Of a stretch of DNA of 64,000 nt, positions 24,301-32,072 are shown piece after piece. The notes below the pieces were generated by a model, which was not told the origin of the DNA, ran no database searches, and saw only the letters and a program-made list of their open reading frames with translations. How positions within the stretch are numbered: position 1 is the first letter of the stretch; each line of letters begins with the position of its first letter. The stretch comes from Rhodocyclales bacterium (GTDB taxonomy: Bacteria > Pseudomonadota > Gammaproteobacteria > Burkholderiales > Rhodocyclaceae), in the NCBI GenBank assembly GCA_026399435.1, contig JAPLQX010000027.1:25175-89174 (forward strand). The letters run 5' to 3'. A program made the position numbers and the translations under genes.

Positions 24301-24376
24301 GTTTCTGACGCTGTACCTGACGCCGGTCGTCTATCTCTATCTCGACAAGCTGGGCAAGGGCCACAAGCCCGCCTGA
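21305..24376 (+). CDS. RND multidrug-type efflux pump (HAE1 family, MdtB/MdtC-like)
   Basis: A 1023-aa proton-driven trimeric pump of the hydrophobe/amphiphile efflux family. The N-terminus LPELCIRRPVMTTLLMAAFLIFG is typical, and TM4 contains the essential proton-relay aspartates in VGFVVDDAIVMLENI. Two large periplasmic loops alternate with twelve predicted membrane helices. The sequence resembles MdtB/MdtC-type pumps more than AcrB, by impression only. Partner: the adaptor immediately upstream. The substrate cannot be inferred. A long antisense open frame on the minus strand is a GC-bias shadow. Confidence 0.95.
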   Translation: MQLPELCIRRPVMTTLLMAAFLIFGIIAYRALPVSELPSIDFPTISVTAQLPGASPETMAAAVATPLEGQFSTISGLDSMTSTSAQGTSTITLQFALDRNIDAAAQDVQSAIAAAQRKLPPDMPTPPSFRKVNPADFAIFYIAMNSTTLPTWVVNEYAETQLAQRLSTLPGVAQVNVFGSQKFAVRIQADPGQLSSRGIGIDELQAAVRNANVNQPLGTLDGTRQSFALQANGQLLNAAAYRPLTIAWRNGAPVKLEELARVVDSVENTKVAAWFNDRRTIMLAVFRQPGSNTIETVAAIKRVLPVFQANLPASIELQVHYDRSVSIRDAINDVQFTLILAGFLVILVILMFLRNLSATIIPALALPISVIGTFAVMQTLGYSLDNLSLLALTLSVGFVVDDAIVMLENIIRHIEAGEEPFEAAIHGAREIGFTIISMTLSLTAVFIPVLFMSGIVGRLLHEFAVTICAAILVSGFVSLTLTPMLCSRYLKHAGPEQHGRIFMAFERFFDALLGAYRRSLTWCLARPLWVMLSFVLTLIATVLIFGAVPKDFLPSGDTGQIIASTEGPQDISFPAMMQRQRAVADILSKDPAVRTLGSFVGASGPRPTSNTGTLVLNLKPHDERKEGPDEIIARLRPKLAAVPGIRVFMQNPPPIRIGGQVTNAQFQYTLQDTDLAELYRWNDVLLDHLRQLPGFVDVNTNLKNQSPVLALDIDREKLAPLGISIGQIEDALQSAFSSRQISTIYAATNQYQVILEVAPELQADPATLAKIHVRSSSGKLVPVDTVARISRTTQALTVNHQGQLPAVTLSFNLLPGVSLGDAVDRIRKMEREMSMPASLTTSLQGAAQAFEASLQGLGILLLVAVLVVYIVLGILYESFVHPLTILSGLPAAGLGALLTLLIFRVDLSLYAFVGIIMLVGIVKKNAIMMIDFALEKQRKENVAPAQAIFDACMVRFRPIMMTTMAALVGTLPIAVGWGAGAEVRRPLGLAVVGGLLLSQFLTLYLTPVVYLYLDKLGKGHKPA

Positions 24377-24392
24377 GAGTTCCGCAGGACGC

Positions 24393-24417
24393 AGAGTCGG
24401 CGCCGGCGGTACGGCGA
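24393..24417 (+). repeat. 25-bp motif, copy c (intergenic)
   Basis: This is the only copy that is fully intergenic. It fills most of the 42 bp between the convergent RND pump and AEC transporter stops. Sequence is close to consensus (AGTCGGCGCCGGCGG then TACGGCGA). Confidence 0.75.
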
Positions 24418-24418
24418 T

Positions 24419-25294
24419 CTAACGCAGCACCCAGGCCAGTGTCAGCGGAATGATTACCAGCGACGCCAGGTTGCCGATCAGCACGATGGAAGCGACCCGC
24501 TCCGGCTCCTGGTGGTAGCGCTCGGCAAAGATGTAGTTGAGCACCGCCGGCGGCAGCGCGCCGAAAAGAATCAGCATGGCCGCGTCGCGCCCGGTCAAAC
24601 CCAGCACCAGATTCATCAGCAGCGCCACCAGCACGCCGGCGACAGGCGTGGTCAGGGCGCCGGCGAGGCTGATGTGCAAGTCGGCGTGGCGGCTGTCGGT
24701 GAGACGCACGCCGAGAGAAAACAGCAGCAGCGGAATCGACACGTCGCCCAGCAATTTGACGCTCAGCCACAGCGGCTGCCACAAAGGAAAATGCAGCACG
24801 CTGACCGCCAGGCCGGCCAGCGCGGCGGCGATCACCGGCACGCGCCACAGGTTCCACAGCTTCGCCCGGTGGTCGAGCAGCCAGGTACCCAGCGAGTAGT
24901 GCAGAAAGTTTTCGCTGAAGAACAGCACCACGGCGGCAGGCAGCGCGGATTCGCCGAAGGCCAGTACCATCAGCGGCAGGCCCATGTTGCCGGAATTCTT
25001 GAACATCATCGGCGGCACGAAGGTATTGCCGGCCACACCCAGCATGCGCGCCACCGGCCAGGCCAGCAACCCGGTGCCGAGCACCACGGCGACGCTGCCG
25101 AGCAGCAACGGAATGTTCTGCGCGATGTCGAATGACTTCGATGCGAGCGCGGCAAACACCAGCGCCGGCACGAAGATGTCCATGTTGAGCTGGTTGGCGA
25201 AGGCCATGTCGGGCTTCTTCCAGCGGCCGTATGCGTAGCCGACCGCGACGATGGCGTAGATCGGGAAGACGATTCCCGCGATACGTTCGATCAA
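24419..25294 (-). CDS. AEC-family transporter (auxin efflux carrier superfamily)
   Basis: The 291-aa membrane protein has about ten predicted helices in two inverted halves. It carries the family N-terminus IVFPIYAIVAVGYAYGR, and the mid-protein stretch PPMMFKNSGNMGLPLMVLAFGE is a strong AEC signature. Bacterial members export or import small organic acids or amino-acid derivatives; the substrate here is unknown. The start is TTG at 25294, since no ATG precedes the first conserved helix. It lies downstream of hslU on the same strand, separated by 107 bp containing three hairpins. Confidence 0.88.
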   Translation of the reverse strand: MIERIAGIVFPIYAIVAVGYAYGRWKKPDMAFANQLNMDIFVPALVFAALASKSFDIAQNIPLLLGSVAVVLGTGLLAWPVARMLGVAGNTFVPPMMFKNSGNMGLPLMVLAFGESALPAAVVLFFSENFLHYSLGTWLLDHRAKLWNLWRVPVIAAALAGLAVSVLHFPLWQPLWLSVKLLGDVSIPLLLFSLGVRLTDSRHADLHISLAGALTTPVAGVLVALLMNLVLGLTGRDAAMLILFGALPPAVLNYIFAERYHQEPERVASIVLIGNLASLVIIPLTLAWVLR

Positions 25295-25313
25295 TTACGC
25301 TCCCACCCCCCGG

Positions 25314-25378
25314 CCCCCGCCCAGGCGGGGGTGACGGGTGTTCGCCGCTGCGCGGCTCCGTGTCTGTGGCTGCGCCAC
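25314..25378. repeat. Three consecutive hairpins between hslU and the AEC gene
   Basis: A perfect stem CCCCCGCC/GGCGGGGG with a 2-base spacer (25314-25331) is followed by two 5-bp stems that each have a TGC loop: GCCGC-TGC-GCGGC (25344-25356) and GTGGC-TGC-GCCAC (25366-25378). No T-tract follows on either strand, so this looks like an intergenic REP-type or mRNA-stabilising structure rather than a terminator. Confidence 0.55.
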
Positions 25379-25401
25379 GCTTGAGACGGCTCGGCGCATG
25401 G

Positions 25402-26745
25402 CTACAACACGTAGCGCGAGAGGTCTTCGTTCTTCGCCAGTTCGCCGAGCTTCGCGTCCACGTAGCTGCCGTCGATGACGAGTCGCTCGCCGCTGCGCTT
25501 TCCGGCATCGAAGGAAATTTCCTCGAGCAGCTTTTCCATCACGGTATAGAGCCGGCGGGCGCCGATGTTTTCGGTCTTCTCATTGACCTGGAAAGCGATC
25601 TCGGCCAGGCGCGTGATGCCGTCGGCGGCAAACTCCAGCGTGACGTCTTCGGTGGCCAGCAAAGCCTGGTACTGGCGCGTGAGGCAGGCATCGGTCTGGG
25701 TCAGGATGCGCTCGAAGTCGTCGACCGACAGCGAATCGAGTTCGACGCGGATCGGGAAGCGGCCCTGCAGTTCCGGAATCAGGTCGGAGGGCTTGGCCAG
25801 GTGGAACGCGCCGCTGGCGATGAACAGGATGTGGTCGGTCTTGATCATGCCGTACTTGGTGGACACCGTGGTGCCCTCAACCAGCGGCAGCAAGTCGCGC
25901 TGCACGCCCTGCCGCGAGACCTCGGCGCCATGGGCCTCGGAACGCGACGCGATCTTGTCGATCTCGTCGAGGAAGACGATGCCGTTCTGCTCGACGTTCT
26001 TCAGCGCGTCGGCCTTCACCTCCTCGTCGTTGATCAGCCGCGCGGCTTCCTCGTCGGCCAGCGACTTCAGCGCGTCCTGGATCTTCATCTTGCGCATGCG
26101 CTTCTTGCCGCCGCCGATGTTCTGGAACATGCCCTGGATCTGCTGCGTCAGGTCCTCCATGCCCGGTGGCGCGAAGATTTCCATGCTGGCCGACGGTTGA
26201 GCGACTTCGATTTCGATTTCCTTGTCGTCGAGATCGCCCTCGCGCAGCTTCTTGCGGAACTTCTGCCGTGTGCCGGTTTCTTCCGCCGTCTCACCGGCGC
26301 CAGCGCTCTGCGTCCCTGCGGGAACTCTTGCCGGCGGCAGCAGCACATCCAGCACGCGGTCTTCGGCGGCGTCCATGGCGCGATCGCGCACGATGCGCAT
26401 GGCTTCCTCGCGCGCGTCCTTGATCGCCGTCTCGGCCAGGTCGCGGATGATGGTGTCCACATCGCGGCCGACGTAGCCCACTTCGGTGAATTTGGTTGCC
26501 TCGATCTTGATGAAGGGCGCATGGGCAAGGCGCGCCAGGCGCCGCGCGATTTCGGTCTTGCCCACACCGGTGGGGCCGATCATCAGGATGTTCTTCGGCG
26601 TGATTTCGGTGCGCAGCGGCTCGGCCACCTGGATGCGGCGCCAGCGGTTGCGCAGGGCGATCGCCACGGCGCGCTTGGCGCGCGACTGGCCGACGATGTG
26701 CTTGTCAAGTTCAGAAACGATTTCCGCAGGAGTCATGGGGGACAT
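25402..26745 (-). CDS. hslU: ATP-dependent protease ATPase subunit HslU (ClpY)
   Basis: HslU is the hexameric AAA+ unfoldase of the HslUV protease. The 447-aa protein starts [20 protein letters not shown], closely matching the E. coli start, which fixes the start at 26745. The Walker A motif is GPTGVGKT (residues 57-64), Walker B is [12 protein letters not shown], and the intermediate I domain follows the first ATPase half. The C-terminal SRYVL tail fits the HslV-docking end of the family. hslV lies 63 bp upstream on the same strand. Confidence 0.97.
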   Translation of the reverse strand: MSPMTPAEIVSELDKHIVGQSRAKRAVAIALRNRWRRIQVAEPLRTEITPKNILMIGPTGVGKTEIARRLARLAHAPFIKIEATKFTEVGYVGRDVDTIIRDLAETAIKDAREEAMRIVRDRAMDAAEDRVLDVLLPPARVPAGTQSAGAGETAEETGTRQKFRKKLREGDLDDKEIEIEVAQPSASMEIFAPPGMEDLTQQIQGMFQNIGGGKKRMRKMKIQDALKSLADEEAARLINDEEVKADALKNVEQNGIVFLDEIDKIASRSEAHGAEVSRQGVQRDLLPLVEGTTVSTKYGMIKTDHILFIASGAFHLAKPSDLIPELQGRFPIRVELDSLSVDDFERILTQTDACLTRQYQALLATEDVTLEFAADGITRLAEIAFQVNEKTENIGARRLYTVMEKLLEEISFDAGKRSGERLVIDGSYVDAKLGELAKNEDLSRYVL

Positions 26746-26808
26746 TCTTGCCTTTCGCCACCTCGGCGCGACCGCAGGCCGCGGCTTGAACCGGGCCTGG
26801 CGGCGCGC

Positions 26809-27345
26809 CTAATCGAGGATTTCGATCAGGTGGTTCTGGTTGGTATAGATGCAAAGATCGCCGGCGATTTCCAGCGACTTCTTGACGATTTCGGCGGGCG
26901 CCAGGTCGGTGTTCTCCAGCAGGGCGCGCGCGGCAGACTGCGCATAAGCGCCGCCGCTGCCGATCGCGACGAGGCCGTATTCCGGCTCCAGCACGTCGCC
27001 GTTGCCGGTGATGATCAATGAATGCTCGCGGTCGGCGACCGAGAGCATGGCTTCCAGCCGGCGCAGCGCGCGGTCGGTGCGCCAGTCCTTGGCCAGCTCG
27101 ACCGCGGCGCGCAGCAGGTTGCCCTGATACTGCTCCAGCTTGGCCTCGAAGCGCTCGAACAACGTGAAGGCATCCGCCGTGCCGCCGGCGAATCCGGCCA
27201 GGATCTGTTCGTTGTAGAGCCGCCGCACCTTGCGCGCGGTGGCCTTGACCACGATGTTGCCCAGCGTCACCTGGCCGTCGCCGCCCAGGGCGACGCTGTT
27301 GCCGCGGCGCACGGACAGGATGGTGGTGCCGTGATATTGCTCCAT
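26809..27345 (-). CDS. hslV: ATP-dependent protease proteolytic subunit HslV (ClpQ)
   Basis: HslV is the proteasome-like peptidase partner of HslU. The 178-aa sequence reads [14 protein letters not shown], so a short propeptide precedes the expected N-terminal threonine nucleophile (Thr7). [35 protein letters not shown] and [18 protein letters not shown] are strongly conserved. It is followed by hslU and preceded 24 bp upstream by the STAS gene on the same strand. Confidence 0.97.
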   Translation of the reverse strand: MEQYHGTTILSVRRGNSVALGGDGQVTLGNIVVKATARKVRRLYNEQILAGFAGGTADAFTLFERFEAKLEQYQGNLLRAAVELAKDWRTDRALRRLEAMLSVADREHSLIITGNGDVLEPEYGLVAIGSGGAYAQSAARALLENTDLAPAEIVKKSLEIAGDLCIYTNQNHLIEILD

Positions 27346-27369
27346 GGAAATCCTTGCGGAAAAAAGACC

Positions 27370-28491
27370 CTAGATTGCGCGGGCGCGCAGTTCGGCAACG
27401 TCGGCAAACCCGAGCGTTTCCAGGTAGGCGGCGACCAGTGTGCTCAAGCCGATGATCCTCAGCTTCTTGCCGGCGTCATGGAGACGCTTCAGCACCTCCA
27501 GCAGTTGCCTGGCGCTGCCCGGATCGATGCGCACCAGATTGCGCGCATCGACATCGAATTCGTCGCGCCCGGCCAGCGCCGCTTCGATCGGCGCGAAGTC
27601 GGCCGCCGTCGCGCCCACCATCTGGCCGCGCAGCACGAAACCCTCCGTGCCGGACTCGGACGAGGCTTCCTCCTGCGGCACTTCCTCGGTCCGCGCCGGA
27701 AGCGCCTCCCAAGAGGGCGGCGAAACCTCGAAGGTCACGGCGTAGTTCACGGCGGCTTCCTCAAAAGCTTCCTGGCGGAATGCCTGCTGATAAAGCTCCA
27801 GCAACAGCAGCCACATCGCTTCGTTGATTCGCTCGCCCGGCAGGACCTTCGCCGCGAGAATCTGCGCCAGATGCTCGGGACTGCCGAAAACGATTTCCTT
27901 CTTGGCCCGTTTCAGGGCCGCCAATCCGCGCATCAGCAGCGTGGCGCCGTTGTTGTCGACATCGGTCAGCTTTGCCAAGTCCATGCGCACCACGGTGCTG
28001 GTGGCCGCCAGCTTCATGGTCTGCTTGAGGACTTCGCCGATGCCGGCGTTCAGTACGCCGGAGAGCGATACGTGGGCCCGCCCGCCGCTACTCTCGCTGG
28101 CCGTGTGCGGGCCATCGACCACGGCACTCCAGGCCGGCGGGGATTTCTCGAAACGGCGCGCAAACGTCAGGGCCAGAGCGTCGAAAGCCGGGCGGCGCCC
28201 CAGGGCCTGCAGCAGTTCGAACAGGCAAGCCCAGGCGCGCACGGCGTAATCGCCAAGCTCTTCGCCGCTCTTGATCGCGGCCTCGAGCCGGCGCATGGCC
28301 TCCAGGTCCTGCCCCGTGGCATACATCGCCGCGGCCTCTGCCAGCGGCGGCGGCAGCGATGGGCGCATCGGCGGTGCCGACGGTGCCGGCGAAGGCGGAA
28401 TTTCAGGCGCAGCAGGCTCTTCCGGCGGCGTCTCGAACGCGCCCGGCACCGTGAAATCGAGGGACATCAGATCGTCGTCGTCGTCGGCCAC
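27370..28491 (-). CDS. STAS-domain protein of unknown function
   Basis: GTG at 28491 overlaps the znuB stop by one base (TAGTG), giving 373 aa; an ATG eight codons later is an alternative. The N-terminal about 55 residues are acidic then Pro-rich and disordered. A helical segment follows (AEAAAMYATGQDLEAMRRLEAAIKSGE...), possibly TPR-like. Two STAS-like beta-alpha units are visible: one centred on MDLAKLTDVDNNGATLLMRGLAALKR, one near the C-terminus (VDARNLVRIDPGSARQLLEVL). STAS domains commonly act as anti-sigma antagonists or ligand sensors, but no kinase or sigma factor is nearby. Its position between the zinc transporter and hslV is conserved-looking but unexplained. Confidence 0.7.
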   Translation of the reverse strand: MADDDDDLMSLDFTVPGAFETPPEEPAAPEIPPSPAPSAPPMRPSLPPPLAEAAAMYATGQDLEAMRRLEAAIKSGEELGDYAVRAWACLFELLQALGRRPAFDALALTFARRFEKSPPAWSAVVDGPHTASESSGGRAHVSLSGVLNAGIGEVLKQTMKLAATSTVVRMDLAKLTDVDNNGATLLMRGLAALKRAKKEIVFGSPEHLAQILAAKVLPGERINEAMWLLLLELYQQAFRQEAFEEAAVNYAVTFEVSPPSWEALPARTEEVPQEEASSESGTEGFVLRGQMVGATAADFAPIEAALAGRDEFDVDARNLVRIDPGSARQLLEVLKRLHDAGKKLRIIGLSTLVAAYLETLGFADVAELRARAI

Positions 28492-29312
28492 TACTGATCT
28501 GGAGCATTGCTGCTTTGGTTGAGGATTGAAGAGTATAACTCGGCGGCCGCCGGCTTGAAAAAGCTCAACCCAACAAATGCCAGCAAGCATAGGCTGCAAA
28601 CCACGGTCGCCCCGGCAGGAAGGTCGGCGTACAGCGAAAGCCCGAGACCCATGGCATAGCCCGCCGCACCCAACAGATAGGCGGCGATGATGCGCCGCGT
28701 GCCACTGAAGGCGCGAGTCGCCACGGCCGGGGCGATCAGGCTGGTAAACACCAGCAGCACGCCGACCAGTTGCACCGATGCCGTCACCGTGATGGCGAAC
28801 AGCAGATAGAAGCCGAGCCGCGGCCAGCGTTGCGCCGGCCCCAGCCACAAGGCCAGGACACCGACATACAGCAGCGCCACGGGCCACAGGGCGGCCCAGC
28901 TCACCCACAGCAACTGCCCGGCCAGCAGGTCGCGCAGATGCTCGCCACCATGCGGGTTGTGCGCCAGCAACAGGATGCCGGCGGCAGCCGAAAAAACGAA
29001 TACGAGGCCTATCAGCGCTTCCTGCATCTCCGGCCAGCGGCGCTCGCACCAGGTGAGCAACAGCGCACCGATCCCTGCCGCCAGGCCGGCGGCGAGTTGC
29101 GCGCCGAGACCCTGCGGCAGACCACTGAAGACGACGTCGAGATCGGTCAGGCTGGCGGCAACGGCGCCAAGTCCCGCCACCTGGGCGATGGCGAGGTCGA
29201 TGAAGATGATGCCCCGCCGCAGCACGTCGATGCCCAGCATGACATGCGTCGCCAGCACCAGCAGGCCGGCGACAAAGGGGGCGAGCAGCAGGGTCCAGTC
29301 GAGGGTGTCCAT
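28491..29312 (-). CDS. znuB: Metal (zinc/manganese-type) ABC transporter permease
   Basis: The 273-aa integral membrane protein of the ABC-3 family has about eight hydrophobic helices, with the signature region GIDVLRRGIIFIDLAIAQVAGLG near the start and SVQLVGVLLVFTSLIAPAVATR in the middle. It would form the inner-membrane channel for zinc delivered by the binding protein encoded 2 bp upstream. Zinc is the best guess from the neighbour; manganese or iron are possible. No ATPase gene (znuC) is present in the cluster. Confidence 0.88.
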   Translation of the reverse strand: MDTLDWTLLLAPFVAGLLVLATHVMLGIDVLRRGIIFIDLAIAQVAGLGAVAASLTDLDVVFSGLPQGLGAQLAAGLAAGIGALLLTWCERRWPEMQEALIGLVFVFSAAAGILLLAHNPHGGEHLRDLLAGQLLWVSWAALWPVALLYVGVLALWLGPAQRWPRLGFYLLFAITVTASVQLVGVLLVFTSLIAPAVATRAFSGTRRIIAAYLLGAAGYAMGLGLSLYADLPAGATVVCSLCLLAFVGLSFFKPAAAELYSSILNQSSNAPDQ

Positions 29313-29314
29313 GC

Positions 29315-30211
29315 TTATTTCGCGGCCAGCAATCGCGCCAGCATGTCGTCGAACAAACCGGTGAGATCTTTCGCTGCGTCATTGCCGCCAACCGTGAATG
29401 GCAGCACCACGGCAGGAGTGCCGCTGTTGGCGGCGAACCAGTCCGTCGCTCGGCTGCCTTCCCAGACGGCACGAATCACCCAGCGTGGCTTGTGGCCGCG
29501 CACCTGTTCGAGTACCCGCGACAAATGCGCGGCGGAGGCCTCGACGCCCGGCTTGGGTTCCAGCGTCGCCACTTCCTTGAGGCCCAGCCAGTCGAGCAGA
29601 TAGGAAAAGGACTTGTGCTGCACCACGATCGGCTGCCCACGCAGTAGCGCCGCCTGCTTTTCCCAACGCGCCAGGTTGGCGCGCCAGCGTCCGGCGAAGG
29701 CGGCATAGCCAGCCTGGTAGGCCGTCGCATTGGCCGGATCGAGTTGTGCCAGGCGTGCCGCCAGCGCGTCGCCGACCTTCAAATAGACGCGCGGATCGGT
29801 ATTGATGTGCGGATTGCCGCCGGCATGCACGTCGCCATCGGCGCGGTCGAGCTTGGCTGGAACTTCCAGCATGCGGGCGTAGGCGGCGGCCTCGAAGTAG
29901 CCCGGCTGACCGGCCTGGATGCGGACGTTGCCGGATTCGCGCTGCACCAGCGGCAGCCAGCCGATCTCCAGCTCGGCGCCGGTGGCGATGACGAGGTCTG
30001 CGTTGCGGGCGCGGGCGATCAGCGACGGCCGCGCCTCGATCCGGTGCGGATCCTGCAGGGCCGTGGTCACCGACGCCACCTTGATTTTGTCGCCGGCAAT
30101 CTCCTGTGCCAGCGCCGCCCATTCCGGCACGGTGCTCAGTACATTCAGTGCCGCCTGCGCAGGCAGGGCCAGCAACGCGGCCAGCACCATCAGAATTTTT
30201 CGCATGATCAT
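29315..30211 (-). CDS. znuA: Periplasmic metal-binding protein, ZnuA-like
   Basis: This 298-aa cluster A-I solute-binding protein has a signal peptide (cleavage near A-Q-A20). Candidate metal ligands are H56 (DPHRIEA), H135 (GNPHINTDP) and H199 (VVQHKSF), with a fourth acidic ligand expected near the C-terminus. The His-rich loop common in ZnuA is short, reduced to G-D-V-H129-A-G-G-N-P-H. Three histidine ligands favour zinc over manganese. It sits 4 bp after the outer-membrane protein gene and 2 bp before the permease, clearly one operon. Confidence 0.88.
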   Translation of the reverse strand: MIMRKILMVLAALLALPAQAALNVLSTVPEWAALAQEIAGDKIKVASVTTALQDPHRIEARPSLIARARNADLVIATGAELEIGWLPLVQRESGNVRIQAGQPGYFEAAAYARMLEVPAKLDRADGDVHAGGNPHINTDPRVYLKVGDALAARLAQLDPANATAYQAGYAAFAGRWRANLARWEKQAALLRGQPIVVQHKSFSYLLDWLGLKEVATLEPKPGVEASAAHLSRVLEQVRGHKPRWVIRAVWEGSRATDWFAANSGTPAVVLPFTVGGNDAAKDLTGLFDDMLARLLAAK

Positions 30212-30215
30212 CTCC

Positions 30216-31622
30216 TCAGAATTGGTGGGCGCCGTGGGCGCCTATGCTCATCACGTACTGCAGCCAGAACTGGTTGTCGACCAGGCCGGGTCCGCGTGAT
30301 ACATCGCGTGCATACTGGAAGCGCAGCCGGGCGAACTCGGATGAGGCGTAGTCGATCATTACGGTGTCGCGGCGCGGCTTCCAGGCGGCAAACTGCGGCA
30401 GGTTGGCGGCCGCCAGCGCGCCGCTGTTGACCATGCCGATCGCGGCGTTGCCGGAATCCAGCCGGTCGTAGCGATAGCCGGCGCGCCAGTGCGGCATGAA
30501 CTGATAGACGCCCTGCACGTAGAGCCCGTTTTGCGTCGCGTCGTAGTTGCCGGCGAGGCGCACGCCGCAATTGCCGGCGCCGGCCGCGGCCGCATCGACA
30601 CAGGACAACTCACCCTTTTCGACGCGGCGGAAGGCCTCCGCCTGCAGCTTGAAATTGCGCTCACTGGGGTTGCCATTCGGCGCCCACTTCCAGACGAAGT
30701 CGGCGCCGACGGTGCGGCTGTTGCCTGAGAAGGCGACGGTGTTCGCATTGCCCGTGGTGTCGGTTTGGGCAAAGCCGCGGTTGGTCGGCCGCGTGCCGAC
30801 CGCCGAGAGCCCGGCACGCCAGCTGCTGGAGATGCCGACATCGCCGCCAGTGTGGGCAAATATCGCGCCCAGGGCGGAGCCGTTCTTGTTGCGGTCGCTG
30901 CCGGGGAAGGCATTGTCTCGGCCCGCCTCGAGGCCCAGTTCCAGCCAGGTGTCGGTGGGCGCCAGCCACTTCATTTGCAGGCCTTCCGCCGTCAGCCGGT
31001 TGCCGAAGAATGCCGCGTAGGCCAGCGGCGCGTCGGCAAAGTCCCAGGTATGCGGATGCTGTTCGTTCTGGTAACCGATGCCGGACAGGAAGCGCCCGCC
31101 CTTGAGCGTAAGGCCGTTGCCGAGTCCCAGCGTCTGGAAAAAGGCCTCCTCCACCGCCATGGTGTTGGTGGCCGACAAGGAGAGGTTCACCGCCGCCCGA
31201 AAATTCGGATCGACATTGGCGGCCAGGGCCAGTTCGCTTTCGCCCAGGCTCAGCCCCTTGCGCCGCGACGGGCCGACTTCGTCCGGCTCGCCGGCAGGGA
31301 CAAAACCGCGCAGGGTCCAGCTCGACGGCTCGCGCTGGGTTTTCGTCATGGCGCCTTGCAACACCAGCGAGATCTCGGGATTGAAGCTGTTCGCCGCACC
31401 GCGCGCGCCAGCCGTTGCGGACGCGGCGGGCGGGGCCGTGGCGCCAGCGGTCGACTCGGCGCTGGCGAGGCGTTTCTCCAGCGCGTCGATGCGCCGCTCG
31501 TAAGACTTCTTCATCTGCGCGATTTCCTCGCGCAAGGCTTGCAGGTCGGTATCGGCCGCCATGGCCGGGAAACTGGCCAGCGCGCCACAGGCGGCCAGCA
31601 TGGAAACTGAAATTCGATTCAT
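30216..31622 (-). CDS. Putative outer-membrane beta-barrel protein linked to zinc uptake
   Basis: The 468-aa precursor has a signal peptide (MNRISVSMLAACGALASFPAMA) and a short coiled coil with alternating Lys/Glu (residues about 26-55). An Ala-rich linker leads into a domain dense in alternating aromatic/polar beta strands, ending in N-Q-F-W-L-Q-Y-V-M-S-I-G-A-H-G-A-H-Q-F with a terminal Phe as in outer-membrane proteins. This layout resembles coiled-coil porin-like proteins found beside ZnuA homologues. It likely passes metal or a chelate across the outer membrane, by context only. It contains a divergent copy of the 25-bp motif at 30696-30720. Confidence 0.72.
   Translation of the reverse strand: MNRISVSMLAACGALASFPAMAADTDLQALREEIAQMKKSYERRIDALEKRLASAESTAGATAPPAASATAGARGAANSFNPEISLVLQGAMTKTQREPSSWTLRGFVPAGEPDEVGPSRRKGLSLGESELALAANVDPNFRAAVNLSLSATNTMAVEEAFFQTLGLGNGLTLKGGRFLSGIGYQNEQHPHTWDFADAPLAYAAFFGNRLTAEGLQMKWLAPTDTWLELGLEAGRDNAFPGSDRNKNGSALGAIFAHTGGDVGISSSWRAGLSAVGTRPTNRGFAQTDTTGNANTVAFSGNSRTVGADFVWKWAPNGNPSERNFKLQAEAFRRVEKGELSCVDAAAAGAGNCGVRLAGNYDATQNGLYVQGVYQFMPHWRAGYRYDRLDSGNAAIGMVNSGALAAANLPQFAAWKPRRDTVMIDYASSEFARLRFQYARDVSRGPGLVDNQFWLQYVMSIGAHGAHQF
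30696..30720 (+). repeat. 25-bp motif, copy j (divergent, inside the outer-membrane gene)
   Basis: It reads GAAGTCGGCGCCGACGGTGC at its 5' part; about 19 of 25 consensus positions are kept. This is the weakest member of the set and could be coincidence. Confidence 0.4.
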
Positions 31623-31648
31623 GATTGCTCCAGAGCAAATGACACGGA

Positions 31649-31676
31649 GCGCCGCCCGGCGAGAGGCCGGCGGCGC
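31649..31676. other. Stable hairpin between the small metal-cluster gene and the outer-membrane gene
   Basis: Arms GCGCCGCCCGGC (31649-31660) and GCCGGCGGCGC (31666-31676) pair with a single bulged base around a 5-base loop. No T-tract follows on either strand. It may separate expression of the small first gene from the rest of the operon by protecting RNA ends. Confidence 0.5.
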
Positions 31677-31695
31677 AGCAAAACGTCAAGGTGCT

Positions 31696-32034
31696 TTAGA
31701 GCAGAGGCGGGGCGCGGCTGCGAAATGCCGCGCGGAAACGAAAAGTCGGCGCTGGCGGCACGGCGACGGCAGGGGCTGCCAGCCGTCCCGCCGCCGTTGC
31801 GAAAGGAAGAACCGGTGCAGGTGGCGCCACGTCAACGCCGGCAAAGGCGATGCAGGTGGTGCAGACATGGGACAGCGTCAGTGTTGCGCCGTGCTCGGCA
31901 TCTTCTTCCTGTGCGAGCTGCACGGCGGACGGTCCGGCGGCGTGGCCCAGCATGTGCGCGAGCGCAGCCTGCTGGCCGCTGACGAGCAGCAGCGAGAGCA
32001 GCAGGGCGAACAGGGGATGCAGGAAGCGGCGCAT
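31696..32034 (-). CDS. Small exported protein with a Cys/His cluster, first gene of the zinc cluster
   Basis: ATG at 32034 gives 112 aa; the open frame upstream runs into rlmI. A signal peptide (RRFLHPLFALLLSLLLVSGQQAALA) is followed by H-M-L-G-H and, later, H-V-C-T-T-C-I-A-F, a spacing that could bind a metal ion, then a Pro/Ala-rich tail encoded partly by a 25-bp motif copy. It resembles the DUF2946 type of small periplasmic protein, an impression only. A partial inverted repeat GTGT...ACAC at 32040-32053 lies just before the start and might be an operator. Confidence 0.6.
   Translation of the reverse strand: MRRFLHPLFALLLSLLLVSGQQAALAHMLGHAAGPSAVQLAQEEDAEHGATLTLSHVCTTCIAFAGVDVAPPAPVLPFATAAGRLAAPAVAVPPAPTFRFRAAFRSRAPPLL
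31742..31766 (+). repeat. 25-bp motif, copy d (inside the small metal-cluster gene)
   Basis: Near-consensus copy (AAAGTCGGCGCTGGCGGCAC then GGCGA). It lies antisense in the gene and encodes the tail V-A-V-P-P-A-P-T-F. Confidence 0.75.
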
Positions 32035-32072
32035 GGAACGTGTATTAGAACACAGTGCCCACGACGGCCGAA

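Noticed and set aside
27370..29472. 700-codon frame joining the permease region to the STAS protein
   Set aside because: The upstream part overlaps znuB in a different frame and has no family character; the STAS gene starts at the GTG coupled to the znuB stop.
31649..31676. Hairpin as an intrinsic terminator
   Set aside because: No T-rich tract follows on either strand, so it was listed as a structural hairpin only.
32040..32053. GTGT...ACAC partial inverted repeat as a Zur box
   Set aside because: Only the outer four bases of each arm are symmetric and the spacing does not match a Zur site I can state with confidence; mentioned only in the gene entry.
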